Shown in pieces: positions 1 through 8,827 of a stretch of 37,970 nt of DNA. The stretch's first letter is position 1. Each line of letters starts with the position of its first letter. The notes beneath the pieces were generated by a model. It was not told the origin of the DNA. It searched no databases and saw nothing but the letters and a program-made list of their open reading frames with translations. Made by a program: the position numbers and the translations under genes. This DNA comes from a virus. Where the stretch lies: positions 1-37,970 of IMG/VR virus record IMGVR_UViG_3300033144_002778. One strand, 5' to 3'.

Positions 1-1
1 T

Positions 2-187
2 GATCACCCTTCAAATTCTCCTTGCATTAAAGAGTATTACGGGTATATTTGGGATGGAAACGCAGCGAAGAAAGGCGAGGACAAGCCGAAAAAAGAAGGT
101 GATCATACTAAAGACGATGAAAGGTATGCATTACAAACGGAATACGGGAATGATTCACTAGATTTGAATTTATTAACCATGATGTAG
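2..187 (+). CDS. Terminase large subunit, C-terminal end (partial)
   Basis: The reading frame is open from base 2 to TAG at 185-187 (61 codons) and its start lies outside the window. The visible tail is hydrophilic, with a Lys/Glu/Asp-rich stretch in the middle and a short ordered-looking end. The ATPase and nuclease motifs that would prove the identity are not in view. The assignment rests on position: it lies directly before the portal gene, and the last gene of the window looks like a small terminase subunit, so on a circular map this is where the large subunit would end. An unrelated head-packaging protein is possible. Confidence 0.6.
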   Translation, partial: DHPSNSPCIKEYYGYIWDGNAAKKGEDKPKKEGDHTKDDERYALQTEYGNDSLDLNLLTMM

Positions 188-232
188 GATTTAGAAACAC
201 CAGGACTAAAACTTTTAAACGAGGTTCTGGAG

Positions 233-292
233 ATGATGTTTTTATTAATTTTACTTGTAATTTATCTATATTTTTTATTAAGAAGCTTTTAA
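233..292 (+). CDS. Possible tiny membrane peptide (19 aa)
   Basis: ATG at 233 (or 236) follows a GAGG box at 221-224 with 8 nt spacing. It encodes a 19-residue peptide that is almost entirely hydrophobic and ends in Arg-Ser-Phe. It fills the 120-nt gap between the terminase stop and the portal start. The same frame is open right after the terminase TAG, so it may also be part of a decayed or read-through extension. Too short to judge by composition, and function unknown. Confidence 0.2.
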   Translation: MMFLLILLVIYLYFLLRSF

Positions 293-307
293 CAGGGAAA
301 ACCCACA

Positions 308-1684
308 ATGAGTAAGAATAATTTAGAAAGAAATGACGACAGAATAAAGAGCACCTTTCAAAAGGTTACTGATGGATGGGGAAATCTTCTAACGGGTATG
401 GGTATTAAAGGAAGAGACAGCGCCGCATCAAATATGATTGGAAGTTCGGACACACTAACAGAATCACAAAATAGAAATTTATACAGAACTGATTTCGGGG
501 CTAAGATTGTAAATCGTCCCGTCGATGATATGGTTAGAAATTGGTTTGATATTACAAACGACACGGACGGAGACATTAATAAATTTTTATTAAATGACCT
601 TTGCGCTCAAGAGTTTTTCAAAAAGGGCTTGAGTTGGGGTAATGTATTCGGCGGTTCTATTATTGTAATGCTTATAGATGACGGTGCACAAGGCGAGGAT
701 GCTATAGAACAACCTTTAAACGAGACGTCAATAAAAGAAATTAAGGGTTTAAGGGTTTATGATAGACACCAAATAAATTGCAATACGACAGACTTTTACA
801 CAGACGCAAATCATCCAAAATTTGGAACGCCTCAATTTTATCGCATAACGTCCTTAAGTTCAACCCAAACAACACTGTTTAGAGTACACGAAAGCAGAGT
901 ATTAAGATTTGATGGACCGCTTACAGATGAAAAAATAAGGATTACGAATAGAGGTTGGAATGATTCAATTTATCAAAAAGGCTCAAAGGCTTTGGGTGAT
1001 TTAGAGGGTACTTATTCGGCGGCTAGTAGCATAATAAACGATTTTATTCAATCAGTATTGCAAATTGACAACCTTCAAATGATGATTTCGTCTGGACAGG
1101 AGGCCGTTGTTAAAAAGAGAATGAGTATCATGGATTTGAGTAGAAGCGTTCTAGGCATGTTTTTAATAGATTCTAAAGAAACTTATTCTAAAACCGCATC
1201 CTCAGTTGGTGGACTTAATGAACTTATGCAAGAATTCCAGCAAAGAGTCGCAGGGGTTTATAATATTCCAATGACTTTTATGGGCCGTTCTCCAGGTGGA
1301 TTGAGTGCGACAGGGGCCTCAGATATTCAATTGTATTATGATGAAATAAGGAATCAACAACGAATACAAATGTTAAAACAGGTTCAACGATTAGTTAATT
1401 TAACAATGCTTTCTAAATTAGGCCCAACAAACGGCAAAATAATAGAGGATTGGAGTATTTCGTTTAATCCTTTAGAAGAGCCAACAGAAAAAGAAATTGC
1501 AGAGACTAGAAAGTTAAATTCTGAAACTGACATGAATTATATAAATAGCGGAGTCCTAGACCCAAATGAAGTTCGAAAGATTCACTTTGCGGGTTCTGAA
1601 TACTCAAATGATATTTTAGTTGAGGGTGATTTAGATAAACCAGAACCCGAAATTATTGAAAAACCGGCTCCAGTAAAATCATAA
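308..1684 (+). CDS. Portal protein (DUF1073 / Phage_portal_3 family)
   Basis: The 458-residue protein would form the dodecameric ring at the capsid vertex through which DNA is pumped and to which the tail is joined. Length and motifs fit the DUF1073 portal family: an N-terminal part ending in a conserved Val-Asp-Asp-Met region near residue 70, Gly-rich segments near 110-120, and the typical region 'NIPMTFMGRSPGGLSATG' at about residues 318-335, followed by a long helix rich in Gln and Arg. The C-terminal 40 residues are acidic and Pro-rich. The gene lies between the terminase end and the gpF-like head gene, the standard head order, with one base separating it from the next ATG. The upstream AGGGAAA box supports the ATG at 308. 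Confidence 0.9.
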   Translation: MSKNNLERNDDRIKSTFQKVTDGWGNLLTGMGIKGRDSAASNMIGSSDTLTESQNRNLYRTDFGAKIVNRPVDDMVRNWFDITNDTDGDINKFLLNDLCAQEFFKKGLSWGNVFGGSIIVMLIDDGAQGEDAIEQPLNETSIKEIKGLRVYDRHQINCNTTDFYTDANHPKFGTPQFYRITSLSSTQTTLFRVHESRVLRFDGPLTDEKIRITNRGWNDSIYQKGSKALGDLEGTYSAASSIINDFIQSVLQIDNLQMMISSGQEAVVKKRMSIMDLSRSVLGMFLIDSKETYSKTASSVGGLNELMQEFQQRVAGVYNIPMTFMGRSPGGLSATGASDIQLYYDEIRNQQRIQMLKQVQRLVNLTMLSKLGPTNGKIIEDWSISFNPLEEPTEKEIAETRKLNSETDMNYINSGVLDPNEVRKIHFAGSEYSNDILVEGDLDKPEPEIIEKPAPVKS

Positions 1685-1685
1685 T

Positions 1686-2588
1686 ATGGAAACATTAAAG
1701 ATAAATCAAGATGATGACAAAGCCTCACTAGGGGCTAATACTGTCATGCTATTATCTGTTAACAAAGAGCAGGTAAAAAAGAAACCGCCTAAGAGGTTGC
1801 CTGTTTGGTTGTATCCATGGACAGCAGAACGAGAGTATACAAGAATTCTCGTTAAGCATATGGATAATATAGGAAACATGGCTTTAGAGGTTTATTTGCC
1901 ACACTTAGAGACATTAACACAGCAAAGGGATTTATTGAATCCAGGCCTAGTTCAGAAAGCAGATGATTATTCAGACGATGCGAAAAAACTAGAGGAATCT
2001 TTAGAATTAAATCTAAAAAATGCGCCAAGAAGAATGATTAAAAAAACGGTAGCAATGAGCACGGCGGTCGAGGTTGACGTTTGGAACTCTAAGGAATGGC
2101 AAAAGCAACTAAGGGCCTCATTTGGTGTTAATGTGTTTAATAGAGAACCTTTTGTTAATTCCGCTTTAAATTCTTTTACGATTGAGAATGTGGCATTAAT
2201 AACAAACATGGAAACCACGGCATTAAATCAATTCTCAAGCGTTGTTCAAAAAGGGCTGAGGACTGGAGAATCATCTAAGGCAATAGCAAAGAGTATTCAA
2301 AAAAGAATTGATGTTTCAAAATCTAGGGCAAAGTTTATCGCCAGGGATCAGGTTGCTAAATTAAACGGACAACTCACAGGATTAAGGCAAACTAATCTAG
2401 GGGTGACGACTTATGTCTGGAGAACTTCACAGGATGAGAGAGTTAGACCTACACACAGAGCGCACAACGGCAGAAAATACAAATGGGATAGTCCACCAAG
2501 TAACACGGGCGCACCTGGACAAGATTATCAATGTCGCTGTTATGCAGAGGCCAACTTTGACGATATATTCAAGGAGATAAATGCATAA
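1686..2588 (+). CDS. Minor head protein, Mu gpF / SPP1 gp7-like
   Basis: The 300-residue protein belongs to the phage head morphogenesis family (Phage_Mu_F). These are minor capsid proteins made next to the portal, packaged in small numbers and thought to help assembly or DNA ejection. Diagnostic is the C-terminal block from about residue 250: 'DERVRPTHRAHNGRKYKW', then a Pro/Gly segment and the closing 'YQCRCYAEANF' near 280-292 with its paired cysteines. The middle is helical, with an 'ARDQVAKLNGQ' segment typical of the family. The N-terminal 40 residues look disordered and basic. Gene order after the portal is standard. Its last 8 nt overlap the start of the next small gene. Confidence 0.9.
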   Translation: METLKINQDDDKASLGANTVMLLSVNKEQVKKKPPKRLPVWLYPWTAEREYTRILVKHMDNIGNMALEVYLPHLETLTQQRDLLNPGLVQKADDYSDDAKKLEESLELNLKNAPRRMIKKTVAMSTAVEVDVWNSKEWQKQLRASFGVNVFNREPFVNSALNSFTIENVALITNMETTALNQFSSVVQKGLRTGESSKAIAKSIQKRIDVSKSRAKFIARDQVAKLNGQLTGLRQTNLGVTTYVWRTSQDERVRPTHRAHNGRKYKWDSPPSNTGAPGQDYQCRCYAEANFDDIFKEINA

Positions 2589-2748
2589 CACACCAATCAA
2601 AGCAGAGCTACTAGAAGTATTTAAAAACATTGAATTATCTATGAGCACAAAGTTTACAGGTAAAATCTCGTTTGCCATCAATATGAACCAGGGTGGTATA
2701 GGTCAAATATCTATGAAAAGTGAGCAGAATTTAAAGAAACCGTTGTGA
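2581..2748 (+). CDS. Small protein (55 aa), unknown, end of portal operon
   Basis: ATG at 2581 sits 6 nt after AAGGAG (2571-2576) inside the end of the gpF-like gene, and the frame runs to TGA at 2746-2748. The protein has a predicted amphipathic helix (residues 5-18) followed by a likely beta-hairpin, 'GKISFAINMNQGGIGQISMK'. The helix-hairpin layout resembles small YezD/DUF2292-type proteins, but I would not assign it. It is the last gene before a strong terminator, so it belongs to the terminase-portal transcript. Confidence 0.6.
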   Translation: MHNTPIKAELLEVFKNIELSMSTKFTGKISFAINMNQGGIGQISMKSEQNLKKPL

Positions 2749-2764
2749 AATAATATATATTATC

Positions 2765-2809
2765 ATTTCAACCCTTAACTGTTGAAGGTTTAGGCAGGGT
2801 TATTGAAAT
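2765..2809 (+). other. RNA hairpin just upstream of the terminator
   Basis: ATTTCAACCCT (2765-2775) can pair with AGGGTTATTGAAAT (2796-2809), leaving a 3-nt bulge. The enclosed 20 nt contains GTTGAAGG, which could pair alternatively with the left arm (TTCAAC). It lies only 7 nt before the terminator stem. The pair could be one structured 3' end, or an antiterminator/terminator switch, although no protein-coding gene follows immediately. Confidence 0.35.
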
Positions 2810-2815
2810 ACAACT

Positions 2816-2848
2816 AAGCTCAATCTGTGCAAAGATTGAGCTTTTTTT
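2816..2848 (+). terminator. Rho-independent terminator of the portal operon
   Basis: AAGCTCAATCT (2816-2826) and AGATTGAGCTT (2833-2843) form a perfect 11-bp stem with a 6-nt loop (GTGCAA), followed by a run of seven T (2842-2848). It would end the terminase-portal-gpF transcript before the fibre and capsid genes. Confidence 0.9.
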
Positions 2849-3009
2849 GTGTCCAAAATTAAATGTCCGTTCGTTTGTTCTATTAGGGTACTTTTGGGAC
2901 ACTATTCTTTTCCTGGGATATAATTAGGATATGATTAGGATATAGTCTTAAAAATTTGCTGCGTATTATCCGGGTATTTGAAGGGTATTTCGGGGGTATT
3001 ATCCGAGAA
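2849..3009 (+). repeat. Non-coding control region with short direct repeats
   Basis: The stretch 2749-3172 holds no convincing gene. Its first half carries direct repeats: GATATAATTAG / GATATGATTAG / GATATAG between 2918 and 2945, and several copies of GGGTATT (about 2972, 2983 and 2994) plus AGGGTA at 2885. TATTATCCG occurs at 2964 and again at about 2998. Regularly spaced G-rich units between a terminator and a palindrome suggest protein-binding sites. I recognise no known element. Confidence 0.4.
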
Positions 3010-3048
3010 CATGGTTAGTTTTGGTTAAATTAACCAAGATTAACCATG
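3010..3048 (+). promoter_or_regulatory. 39-bp near-perfect palindrome (candidate operator)
   Basis: CATGGTTA (3010-3017) and TTGGTTA (3021-3027) mirror TAACCAA (3031-3037) and TAACCATG (3041-3048). The 3-nt inner spacers pair with G-U wobbles, so RNA could form an 18-bp hairpin with a 3-nt loop. As DNA it offers four GGTTA half-sites. Only TTTT follows, which makes it a poor terminator. It lies just upstream of TTGACA (3056-3061) and candidate promoter boxes, so an operator for the head-fibre transcript is more likely. Confidence 0.55.
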
Positions 3049-3079
3049 TTTTAACTTGACAAATAAAAAATCTTTCCAT

Positions 3080-3107
3080 TTGCTTTAATAACCCAAATAA
3101 CTATATT
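3080..3107 (+). promoter_or_regulatory. Candidate promoter for the fibre/capsid operon
   Basis: TTGCTT (3080-3085) and TATATT (3102-3107) are separated by 16 nt. An alternative is the extended -10 box TGCTTTAAT (3081-3089). A perfect TTGACA at 3056-3061 exists, but no good -10 box lies 16-18 nt after it. A promoter is needed here because a strong terminator lies upstream and a long gene run follows. Confidence 0.35.
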
Positions 3108-3122
3108 TATATACGGTTACCG

Positions 3123-3172
3123 AATAGTCTCACCCTGAGACACTATTAGGCCCTTTATTTTAATAAGGGCTT
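3123..3172 (+). promoter_or_regulatory. Two adjacent leader hairpins abutting the next ATG
   Basis: AATAG-TCTCA (3123-3132) pairs with TGAGA-(CA)-CTATT (3136-3147) around a CCC loop. Then 3148-3155 (AGGCCCTT) pairs with 3165-3172 (AAGGGCTT) around a 9-nt AT loop. The second stem ends on the base before the ATG at 3173 and buries the AAGGG that would serve as its ribosome binding site. This suggests translational control or RNA protection. Confidence 0.45.
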
Positions 3173-3307
3173 ATGCAAAATCAAAAAAAACATTGCTTTT
3201 CTAAAAAACACCAGGATAAATCTGTCTTAGTTTCTAAGCCTGTTATCAATAAGGCAAGGCTGAATTTCAATAATCTGTCTAATGGCGGCTTAAGGACTAA
3301 AATATAA
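3173..3307 (+). CDS. Small basic protein (44 aa), unknown
   Basis: The frame runs from ATG at 3173 to TAA at 3305-3307 and overlaps the next ATG by one base (TAATG), which suggests translational coupling. The peptide is basic and polar, with Lys/His/Gln in its first half and Asn-rich segments later. Its only Shine-Dalgarno-like sequence, AAGGGC, lies inside the stem of the leader hairpin. It may be a real small protein or a leader ORF that feeds ribosomes to the next gene. Confidence 0.4.
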   Translation: MQNQKKHCFSKKHQDKSVLVSKPVINKARLNFNNLSNGGLRTKI

Positions 3308-3579
3308 TGGCTAAAAATGCGTTACCACTAGCAAATAAACGGGTCGATTCTGGAAAGATAAACGCAAATCTAATTCCCAATGTCGAAAAGATGTATACGG
3401 GGATTACTAAACTCATTTCATTAATGAATATACACAAAGATTATATTGAAAGGGCAACAGAGATAAGCGGCCCTATATATAACAAGGCCGACGTTGATGA
3501 AATGAAAGAACAATACAATACTTTGATTTCTGATTATGCGACCCTTTCAGCTTCTTTCACCCCGTATGTGATTACCTAA
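3307..3579 (+). CDS. Small helical protein (90 aa), unknown, head-fibre module
   Basis: The protein is mostly helical by composition, with repeated Ile/Leu/Met spacing through residues 25-80 and an ordered-looking Thr/Pro/Tyr end. It starts at the TAATG overlap with the upstream small ORF and ends one base before the start of the large fibre gene. This tight coupling suggests it works with that protein, for instance as a trimeric coiled-coil base or an assembly aid. I recognise no family. Confidence 0.65.
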   Translation: MAKNALPLANKRVDSGKINANLIPNVEKMYTGITKLISLMNIHKDYIERATEISGPIYNKADVDEMKEQYNTLISDYATLSASFTPYVIT

Positions 3580-3580
3580 T

Positions 3581-5863
3581 TTGGGACTAATTGAACAGGG
3601 CTGGGATCGACAGATTCAACAAACCAGCTACCCTACAAATGTTGACGCCGCACAATTAGGATACATTCTAAGAGTTAAAGGTCAATGGATGAGAAACGGG
3701 GGCGCAGCTTATTTCCCTTTGCAAAATCAAGGCGGAGCATTTAGAGCGACAACAGACGCCGAGGGATTAAATCGAATACCTTGCTTTTCAGCCCTATCAA
3801 GTGCTACCGATTACGGCGGCTTTTTCTACGGTTATATTAGGGTTCCTTCGCTTAGTGATATTTCATTTACAAGCGTTTATATATGGTGCGGAAACCAAAC
3901 TGCAACGGCCCCTGCTGCAAGTAGTGATTTTGGAAAAGATAATACATTTGCCGATCATTTATGTTTCTTACCTTTTAATGAAGGCACCAGCCCATTTATT
4001 GATTTATCAGCGAACGGGGTATCATGGGCGCCTAATGGCGGAGGAACTGAGCCGTTTGTAGGAACGGCAGACGAATTCTTTCAATACACTTATTACGATA
4101 CAACCAGACGCTTACAGGCCGACGCTCAAATAGTTACCGATACTTTTCATATTGGCTTTTATATGCGTTCAACTCAGGTTGCAACGGGTACCGGTGATTG
4201 GCAAAACGGCCACGCTCTTATTGATGCAGATATGGCAGCGGCTAACAGTGCCGATTGGGGTGTTTCCCTTATGAATGGCGGCGCTATAGCTTTTGGAACT
4301 GGTGATACTGTTGGGGCAGATATAACAATAATAACCGATACCGTAGACCCTGTTAATGTGGGTGGATGGTTTAGAATAGATATAAATTGGAATTCTATTA
4401 CCGGCGCTGTTGAAATATTTATCAATGGTGTATTAAGAGGTTCGGGAACTGGTAACACAGGAAACCGAAATTCAACTAACCCAATTATAGGGAATAATTA
4501 CGATTTTACCCGTGTTTATGTTGGGGATATGTCAGAGTTAGAATTCACAGACGAGGAAATCGTTGTTTCCTATGCCAAGATAAAAACTGAATTTTGGAAT
4601 GATGCCGCAAATAATCAAGCACTAGGAACCGTTCAATATGTGGCGCCGCTTGATTTTAATTCTAGTATTATAGATGGAACGGTCACGGGTCCAAGTGGTA
4701 ATTTTTACACAGACCCAGGAGAAACCAGGATACCAGTTGCCGCCGTGGTAACGGTAAATAGAACCTCAAACCCCGGGGGTTTAGCGGGTGCGGCCCAGTG
4801 TATCTCTTATGTCACGGGTGATGAAATATTATTTAATAATAATGGACACAATGACGGAACAACGGCAGGTCAAAACGTTTCAGGCACAACCTCGGTCGTC
4901 TATTTAACCGATGGTAGTGCAACAATCCATACAGGGATGAGTTTTTTAACTTTCGTTCCAGGTGGTATACACATTTGGTGTTGGACTTTTACGGCTGCAA
5001 TATCTGTAAATATTAAATTGATTTATGGTGTCCCTGTTTTTCTTGATGTCTTTTCGGCGGCTGGCGAAACCAACTATAACGCAATACCATTTAGGGCGAA
5101 TTATATTGAAACATTAAACTTTAGAGATGTTTACAATGCTGGCGCTGGTATATGGTATATATCAAAAGGGTTTGCAACTCCAAATAATCAAGGGTCTATT
5201 TCTGTTTATAAAGTTGACGGAACGGATGTTTTAAATACAGTTATACGAAATGATGCAATCACACAGGGCTTTGATGAATTCGCCGTACCTAATGCGACCG
5301 TAGAGGTCACAGGATGGAATGAAAGCACAATTGATTTGACAATTGTCGGAACAATGTCAACTAATACAGTGATGCCAGCCTTGATTATGAGATTGCCAGA
5401 TGGAAATGTACAGGTCGGTTTCTTTGATAATCAGACAAGCACCGGAGAACATACTATACCAATAGGGTTTAAGCCTTCTCACATGGATATTATGACTTCA
5501 CCGGCGACGGCTTATAATACGACAAATTTATCTGATCCCAAAGCGGGAACTATTAGCTTTGGCTCTCATAACGTAGATGTTTCAGATACCTATAGCACAG
5601 CCTTAAAATCCGATGGTGCAAGCAATGTAGATTCTAGTTCCATTTCTGGTTCAGGTCTCACAACGGTAGACAGTACTGGCGCCGTCATTGCACAGGCAAA
5701 TATTGTTGAGTTTTATAATGAAGGCGCAAAAATTAATTGGACCGTTTCAGATGCCACAGCCTCAAAGGGAATCTTTGCAGCATTTAAACAGGGTGGACCT
5801 GGTGACGAAAAAAGTAATCTAAACGGAAATTTAAATATTAGGCTCCTTGGAGGGTTCCAATAA
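3581..5863 (+). CDS. Large fibre/decoration protein with DUF2341-LamG-like module
   Basis: The 760-residue protein probably lies on the virion surface and binds glycans. Residues 30-110 resemble DUF2341 modules, ending in the strand pattern around 'IWCGNQTATAPA'. Residues about 125-330 look like a concanavalin A-like/LamG lectin fold with beta strands such as 'FHIGFYMRSTQ' and 'GAVEIFINGVLRGSG'. The remaining 430 residues are beta-rich and Gly/Asn/Thr-rich with no helix or coiled coil. The start is TTG at 3581, two bases after the previous stop and without its own Shine-Dalgarno, so translation is probably coupled; the next in-frame ATG would cut into conserved-looking sequence. Its place between portal and protease genes points to a head fibre, but a tail role is possible. 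Confidence 0.7.
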   Translation: MGLIEQGWDRQIQQTSYPTNVDAAQLGYILRVKGQWMRNGGAAYFPLQNQGGAFRATTDAEGLNRIPCFSALSSATDYGGFFYGYIRVPSLSDISFTSVYIWCGNQTATAPAASSDFGKDNTFADHLCFLPFNEGTSPFIDLSANGVSWAPNGGGTEPFVGTADEFFQYTYYDTTRRLQADAQIVTDTFHIGFYMRSTQVATGTGDWQNGHALIDADMAAANSADWGVSLMNGGAIAFGTGDTVGADITIITDTVDPVNVGGWFRIDINWNSITGAVEIFINGVLRGSGTGNTGNRNSTNPIIGNNYDFTRVYVGDMSELEFTDEEIVVSYAKIKTEFWNDAANNQALGTVQYVAPLDFNSSIIDGTVTGPSGNFYTDPGETRIPVAAVVTVNRTSNPGGLAGAAQCISYVTGDEILFNNNGHNDGTTAGQNVSGTTSVVYLTDGSATIHTGMSFLTFVPGGIHIWCWTFTAAISVNIKLIYGVPVFLDVFSAAGETNYNAIPFRANYIETLNFRDVYNAGAGIWYISKGFATPNNQGSISVYKVDGTDVLNTVIRNDAITQGFDEFAVPNATVEVTGWNESTIDLTIVGTMSTNTVMPALIMRLPDGNVQVGFFDNQTSTGEHTIPIGFKPSHMDIMTSPATAYNTTNLSDPKAGTISFGSHNVDVSDTYSTALKSDGASNVDSSSISGSGLTTVDSTGAVIAQANIVEFYNEGAKINWTVSDATASKGIFAAFKQGGPGDEKSNLNGNLNIRLLGGFQ

Positions 5864-8827
5864 ATGGCAGACAATATAATTCCAGGTTCTACAAATATTT
5901 CAGTAGAGTTTAGAGTACCAACGATTGTAGATATAACGACTATGCGAATAGGTTCAATGAGATGGACTGAAGGCGACGGAACAAGCTTTGCAGAAATAGC
6001 GGCAGGTTCTAATCTAACCGCTTTGGGTACTATTACTACGGCTCACACTGACAACGCAGGTATTTATTTAAGCGTAAATACACTAGTCGGGAATCAATAT
6101 TTAGTACGAGCAGATTTCCCAGATGCACATTTTGCAAGCGGAAAAGATAGAGTTATTTGTACTTTATACGATGGTGATTTAAATATTGCCGCTAAAGAAT
6201 ACACGCTAGAGGCGGCACCGGCTACCCTGGCTAATCAAATAAATATTGAATCTAAAATAGATGATGTCCCAACAGTTTCGGAATTCAACGCCCGAACATT
6301 GACAGCGGCCTCATATGGAACCGCAACAAACCAAACAAACATTGAAACTAAAGTTGATGATGTCCCGACTAATTCAGAGTTTAATGCTAGAACTTTGGTT
6401 GCATCTGGTTATGGCACAGCAACAAATCAAACTAATATTGAAAACACAGTAAACGACATACCAAACACAGCGGAAATTGCAGCCCGAACTTTAACGGCTG
6501 GAACTTATGCGACTTTAACCAAACAAAACGACCAATACACATTGACATCTAATCTATTGGGCGCACCTTATCTATTAGCCGATGGCTCTACTACTTCGGA
6601 TATTACAGCTATGATTTCCGAGATGGCAGAACAAATTGCCGCAGGTGGAACATTCAGCAGAGGGGATCATTCCTTAGAAGCATTGGCAAGCAAACTAGAT
6701 AACGTAGGTTTAATGAGTACTGCAATAAATAAAGCGGCGACCTCTCTAACGCTAACCACTGGCTCTGTAGGGTCAGGAATAATTGATAACACACAAACCA
6801 TAGATGGCGTGTACCAAATATTAAATGATGCCGCAGGATCGCTAGAAGGTTATTACGAGTTTAATATAGGTGGTAACGGAATACCTGTAGGTGGTACTTG
6901 GATTGGGTATCTTCAAAGCAACAATGATGACGCTATCCTTCAAGGCTATCATTGGGGCGACACAGCCTTTAAACAAATTGCAGCAATATCGGGTCAAGCT
7001 GGTACAGGAAATAGCACGATACCATTTACACTATTCCCTGAGAATGTAGGAACAGGTGTAAATATTGGTAAGGTTAGAATTGGAATTTCGGGTACTGGGA
7101 TGACTTCTGCAAATTTCGCAACAGATCAGATCTTTGTGTCCTTTGGTTTAAATAATCAATCTGGTGGATATGAAGGTGGAAAAGTTTGGGTGAAAGCTGG
7201 TGGTGTGAATGGTACCGAATTAAGTGTGAATGGGACGGTTGACAATCCTGTAGGTAGTTGGGCAGATGCTCAAACTATAGCAACGAATAAAAATCTAAGT
7301 AGGTTTGATATAGCCAATGGAACGACTATTGTATTAGATCAAGATTTGTTATTTACAACGGTTGAGGGCGATGCTTTTAATGTAGACCTAAATGGATGGA
7401 ACATTGAAGGTTCTAAGTTTGAAGGGGCCGCCTCTATAACAGGAGAGGGTCTTGGTGGCGTTCTTCCTCCTACTTTTTTTGGGTGTGGAATGGGTACCGT
7501 AACGCTTCCACCTAGTGCAGGTTTTCAATGTGGATTCTTTGGCACTTTTACAATGGGTTCAGAGGGTCATTATACTTGGGGCGGTTCTGCAACTGTATTG
7601 CCTAGCGTAATCCCCGCTGTTTTTGATTTTGGTTTGGGTTTAAATGCCTCTACTTTTATTATTCATTCATGGGGCGGCGGTCATTTAGAAATTAAAAACG
7701 CTGGCGCTGGAACGGGAAGCTATTCTTTTGAGATGGCTGGATTTGGTCATTTAATTGTAAATGCTAATTGTTCGGCGACTACTTTGGTCACTATTTCAGG
7801 TGTGATTGATTTAACTGATAATGGAACGGGGATCACCTTTGACTTAGGCGCTCAATCAATACCAACTTCTATTGATAACGAATTAACCGCACAACATGAC
7901 GCTGGTTCCTGGGCGCCTGGCGGCGGTGGTGGTAGTGCTACAGAAGCAAACCAATTAGCTATGATTGCAACTTTAGGTACTCCGGCTAATATTGACGGCG
8001 GTGGTGCTACTATTGCAGATAATATTAAAAAGCTTGCCGATGATGGCGGCGGTTTAAATTTTGATGCAACCACAGACTCACAAGAAGCAATTAGAAATAG
8101 GGGTGATTCTGATTGGGTTACTGGCGGCGGTGGTGGTGGTGACGCAACACTAGCCAATCAAAATATTATTTTGGCTAATCAGGCTACTATTGAAACAAAA
8201 ATAGATGACAAGCCAAGCACGGCAGCAGTAGAAGCCCGAACGCTAACTAGTGGAACATATGCCACACTACAAAAACAAAATGACCAGTACACATTAACCG
8301 ATGGCATTCCAAATACAGCCGAAATAAACGCAAGAACATTACTTACCGCATCATATGGGACGGCTGCCAATCAAACCACAATTTTATCAAATCAAAGCGA
8401 TATTGAAACAAAAGTTGATGATGTTAAACTAGACACAGCCGCAATTTTGACGAATACGGGAACAACTATACCAGGATTAATTAGTGTATTAAATGATTTA
8501 TCTGATGCCGAGGTTTGGGCTTTTGCGGTTCGAACTTTAACGGCTGGTACTAACCTAAATGATTTATCGGCTTCACAAGTAAATACCGAAGTCGCTGACG
8601 TTATCAAAACAGATACAACGGGCGAACCTGGACAGGGTAAACCGCCAGAGGTTACAAGCCTACAAGAAAAAATTGATTATCTCTATAAGTTTGCCATTAA
8701 TAAAATGGATCAGGATGCCGACACTAAACAAGTTTATAACCGTGCTGGGACAGTAGTAGACCATAAATCAACGGTCGATTATACAAGCCCAACATTTACA
8801 GATGGGGAGATGAACGCCGGACCATGA
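5864..8827 (+). CDS. Giant repeat-containing fibre protein (987 aa)
   Basis: This is the largest protein in the window. Residues 1-115 form a beta-rich domain. Residues about 121-225 carry imperfect repeats with 'NIETKVDDVP' and 'FNARTL' units, and related units return at about 755-880 ('NIILANQATIETKIDDKP', 'EINARTL'), as in trimeric shaft segments. Between them lies a beta-rich body including a segment near residues 440-510 with the 'NPVGSWADAQTIA' pattern seen at the start of beta-helix fibres, followed by Gly-rich strands. Poly-Gly linkers flank the second repeat block. The C-terminus 'LQEKIDYLYKFAINKMDQD' looks like a short coiled coil. It follows the previous gene directly and overlaps the next by ATGA. 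A head fibre or adsorption structure is inferred from position. Confidence 0.7.
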   Translation: MADNIIPGSTNISVEFRVPTIVDITTMRIGSMRWTEGDGTSFAEIAAGSNLTALGTITTAHTDNAGIYLSVNTLVGNQYLVRADFPDAHFASGKDRVICTLYDGDLNIAAKEYTLEAAPATLANQINIESKIDDVPTVSEFNARTLTAASYGTATNQTNIETKVDDVPTNSEFNARTLVASGYGTATNQTNIENTVNDIPNTAEIAARTLTAGTYATLTKQNDQYTLTSNLLGAPYLLADGSTTSDITAMISEMAEQIAAGGTFSRGDHSLEALASKLDNVGLMSTAINKAATSLTLTTGSVGSGIIDNTQTIDGVYQILNDAAGSLEGYYEFNIGGNGIPVGGTWIGYLQSNNDDAILQGYHWGDTAFKQIAAISGQAGTGNSTIPFTLFPENVGTGVNIGKVRIGISGTGMTSANFATDQIFVSFGLNNQSGGYEGGKVWVKAGGVNGTELSVNGTVDNPVGSWADAQTIATNKNLSRFDIANGTTIVLDQDLLFTTVEGDAFNVDLNGWNIEGSKFEGAASITGEGLGGVLPPTFFGCGMGTVTLPPSAGFQCGFFGTFTMGSEGHYTWGGSATVLPSVIPAVFDFGLGLNASTFIIHSWGGGHLEIKNAGAGTGSYSFEMAGFGHLIVNANCSATTLVTISGVIDLTDNGTGITFDLGAQSIPTSIDNELTAQHDAGSWAPGGGGGSATEANQLAMIATLGTPANIDGGGATIADNIKKLADDGGGLNFDATTDSQEAIRNRGDSDWVTGGGGGGDATLANQNIILANQATIETKIDDKPSTAAVEARTLTSGTYATLQKQNDQYTLTDGIPNTAEINARTLLTASYGTAANQTTILSNQSDIETKVDDVKLDTAAILTNTGTTIPGLISVLNDLSDAEVWAFAVRTLTAGTNLNDLSASQVNTEVADVIKTDTTGEPGQGKPPEVTSLQEKIDYLYKFAINKMDQDADTKQVYNRAGTVVDHKSTVDYTSPTFTDGEMNAGP

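Noticed and set aside
3056-3089. Consensus promoter using TTGACA at 3056
   Set aside because: The nearest good -10 (TTTAAT at 3084) is 22 nt away, beyond the usual 16-18; the box alone is not enough.
7852-8157. - strand Pro-rich frame inside the giant fibre gene
   Set aside because: It is the complement of poly-Gly linker codons and has no start signals.
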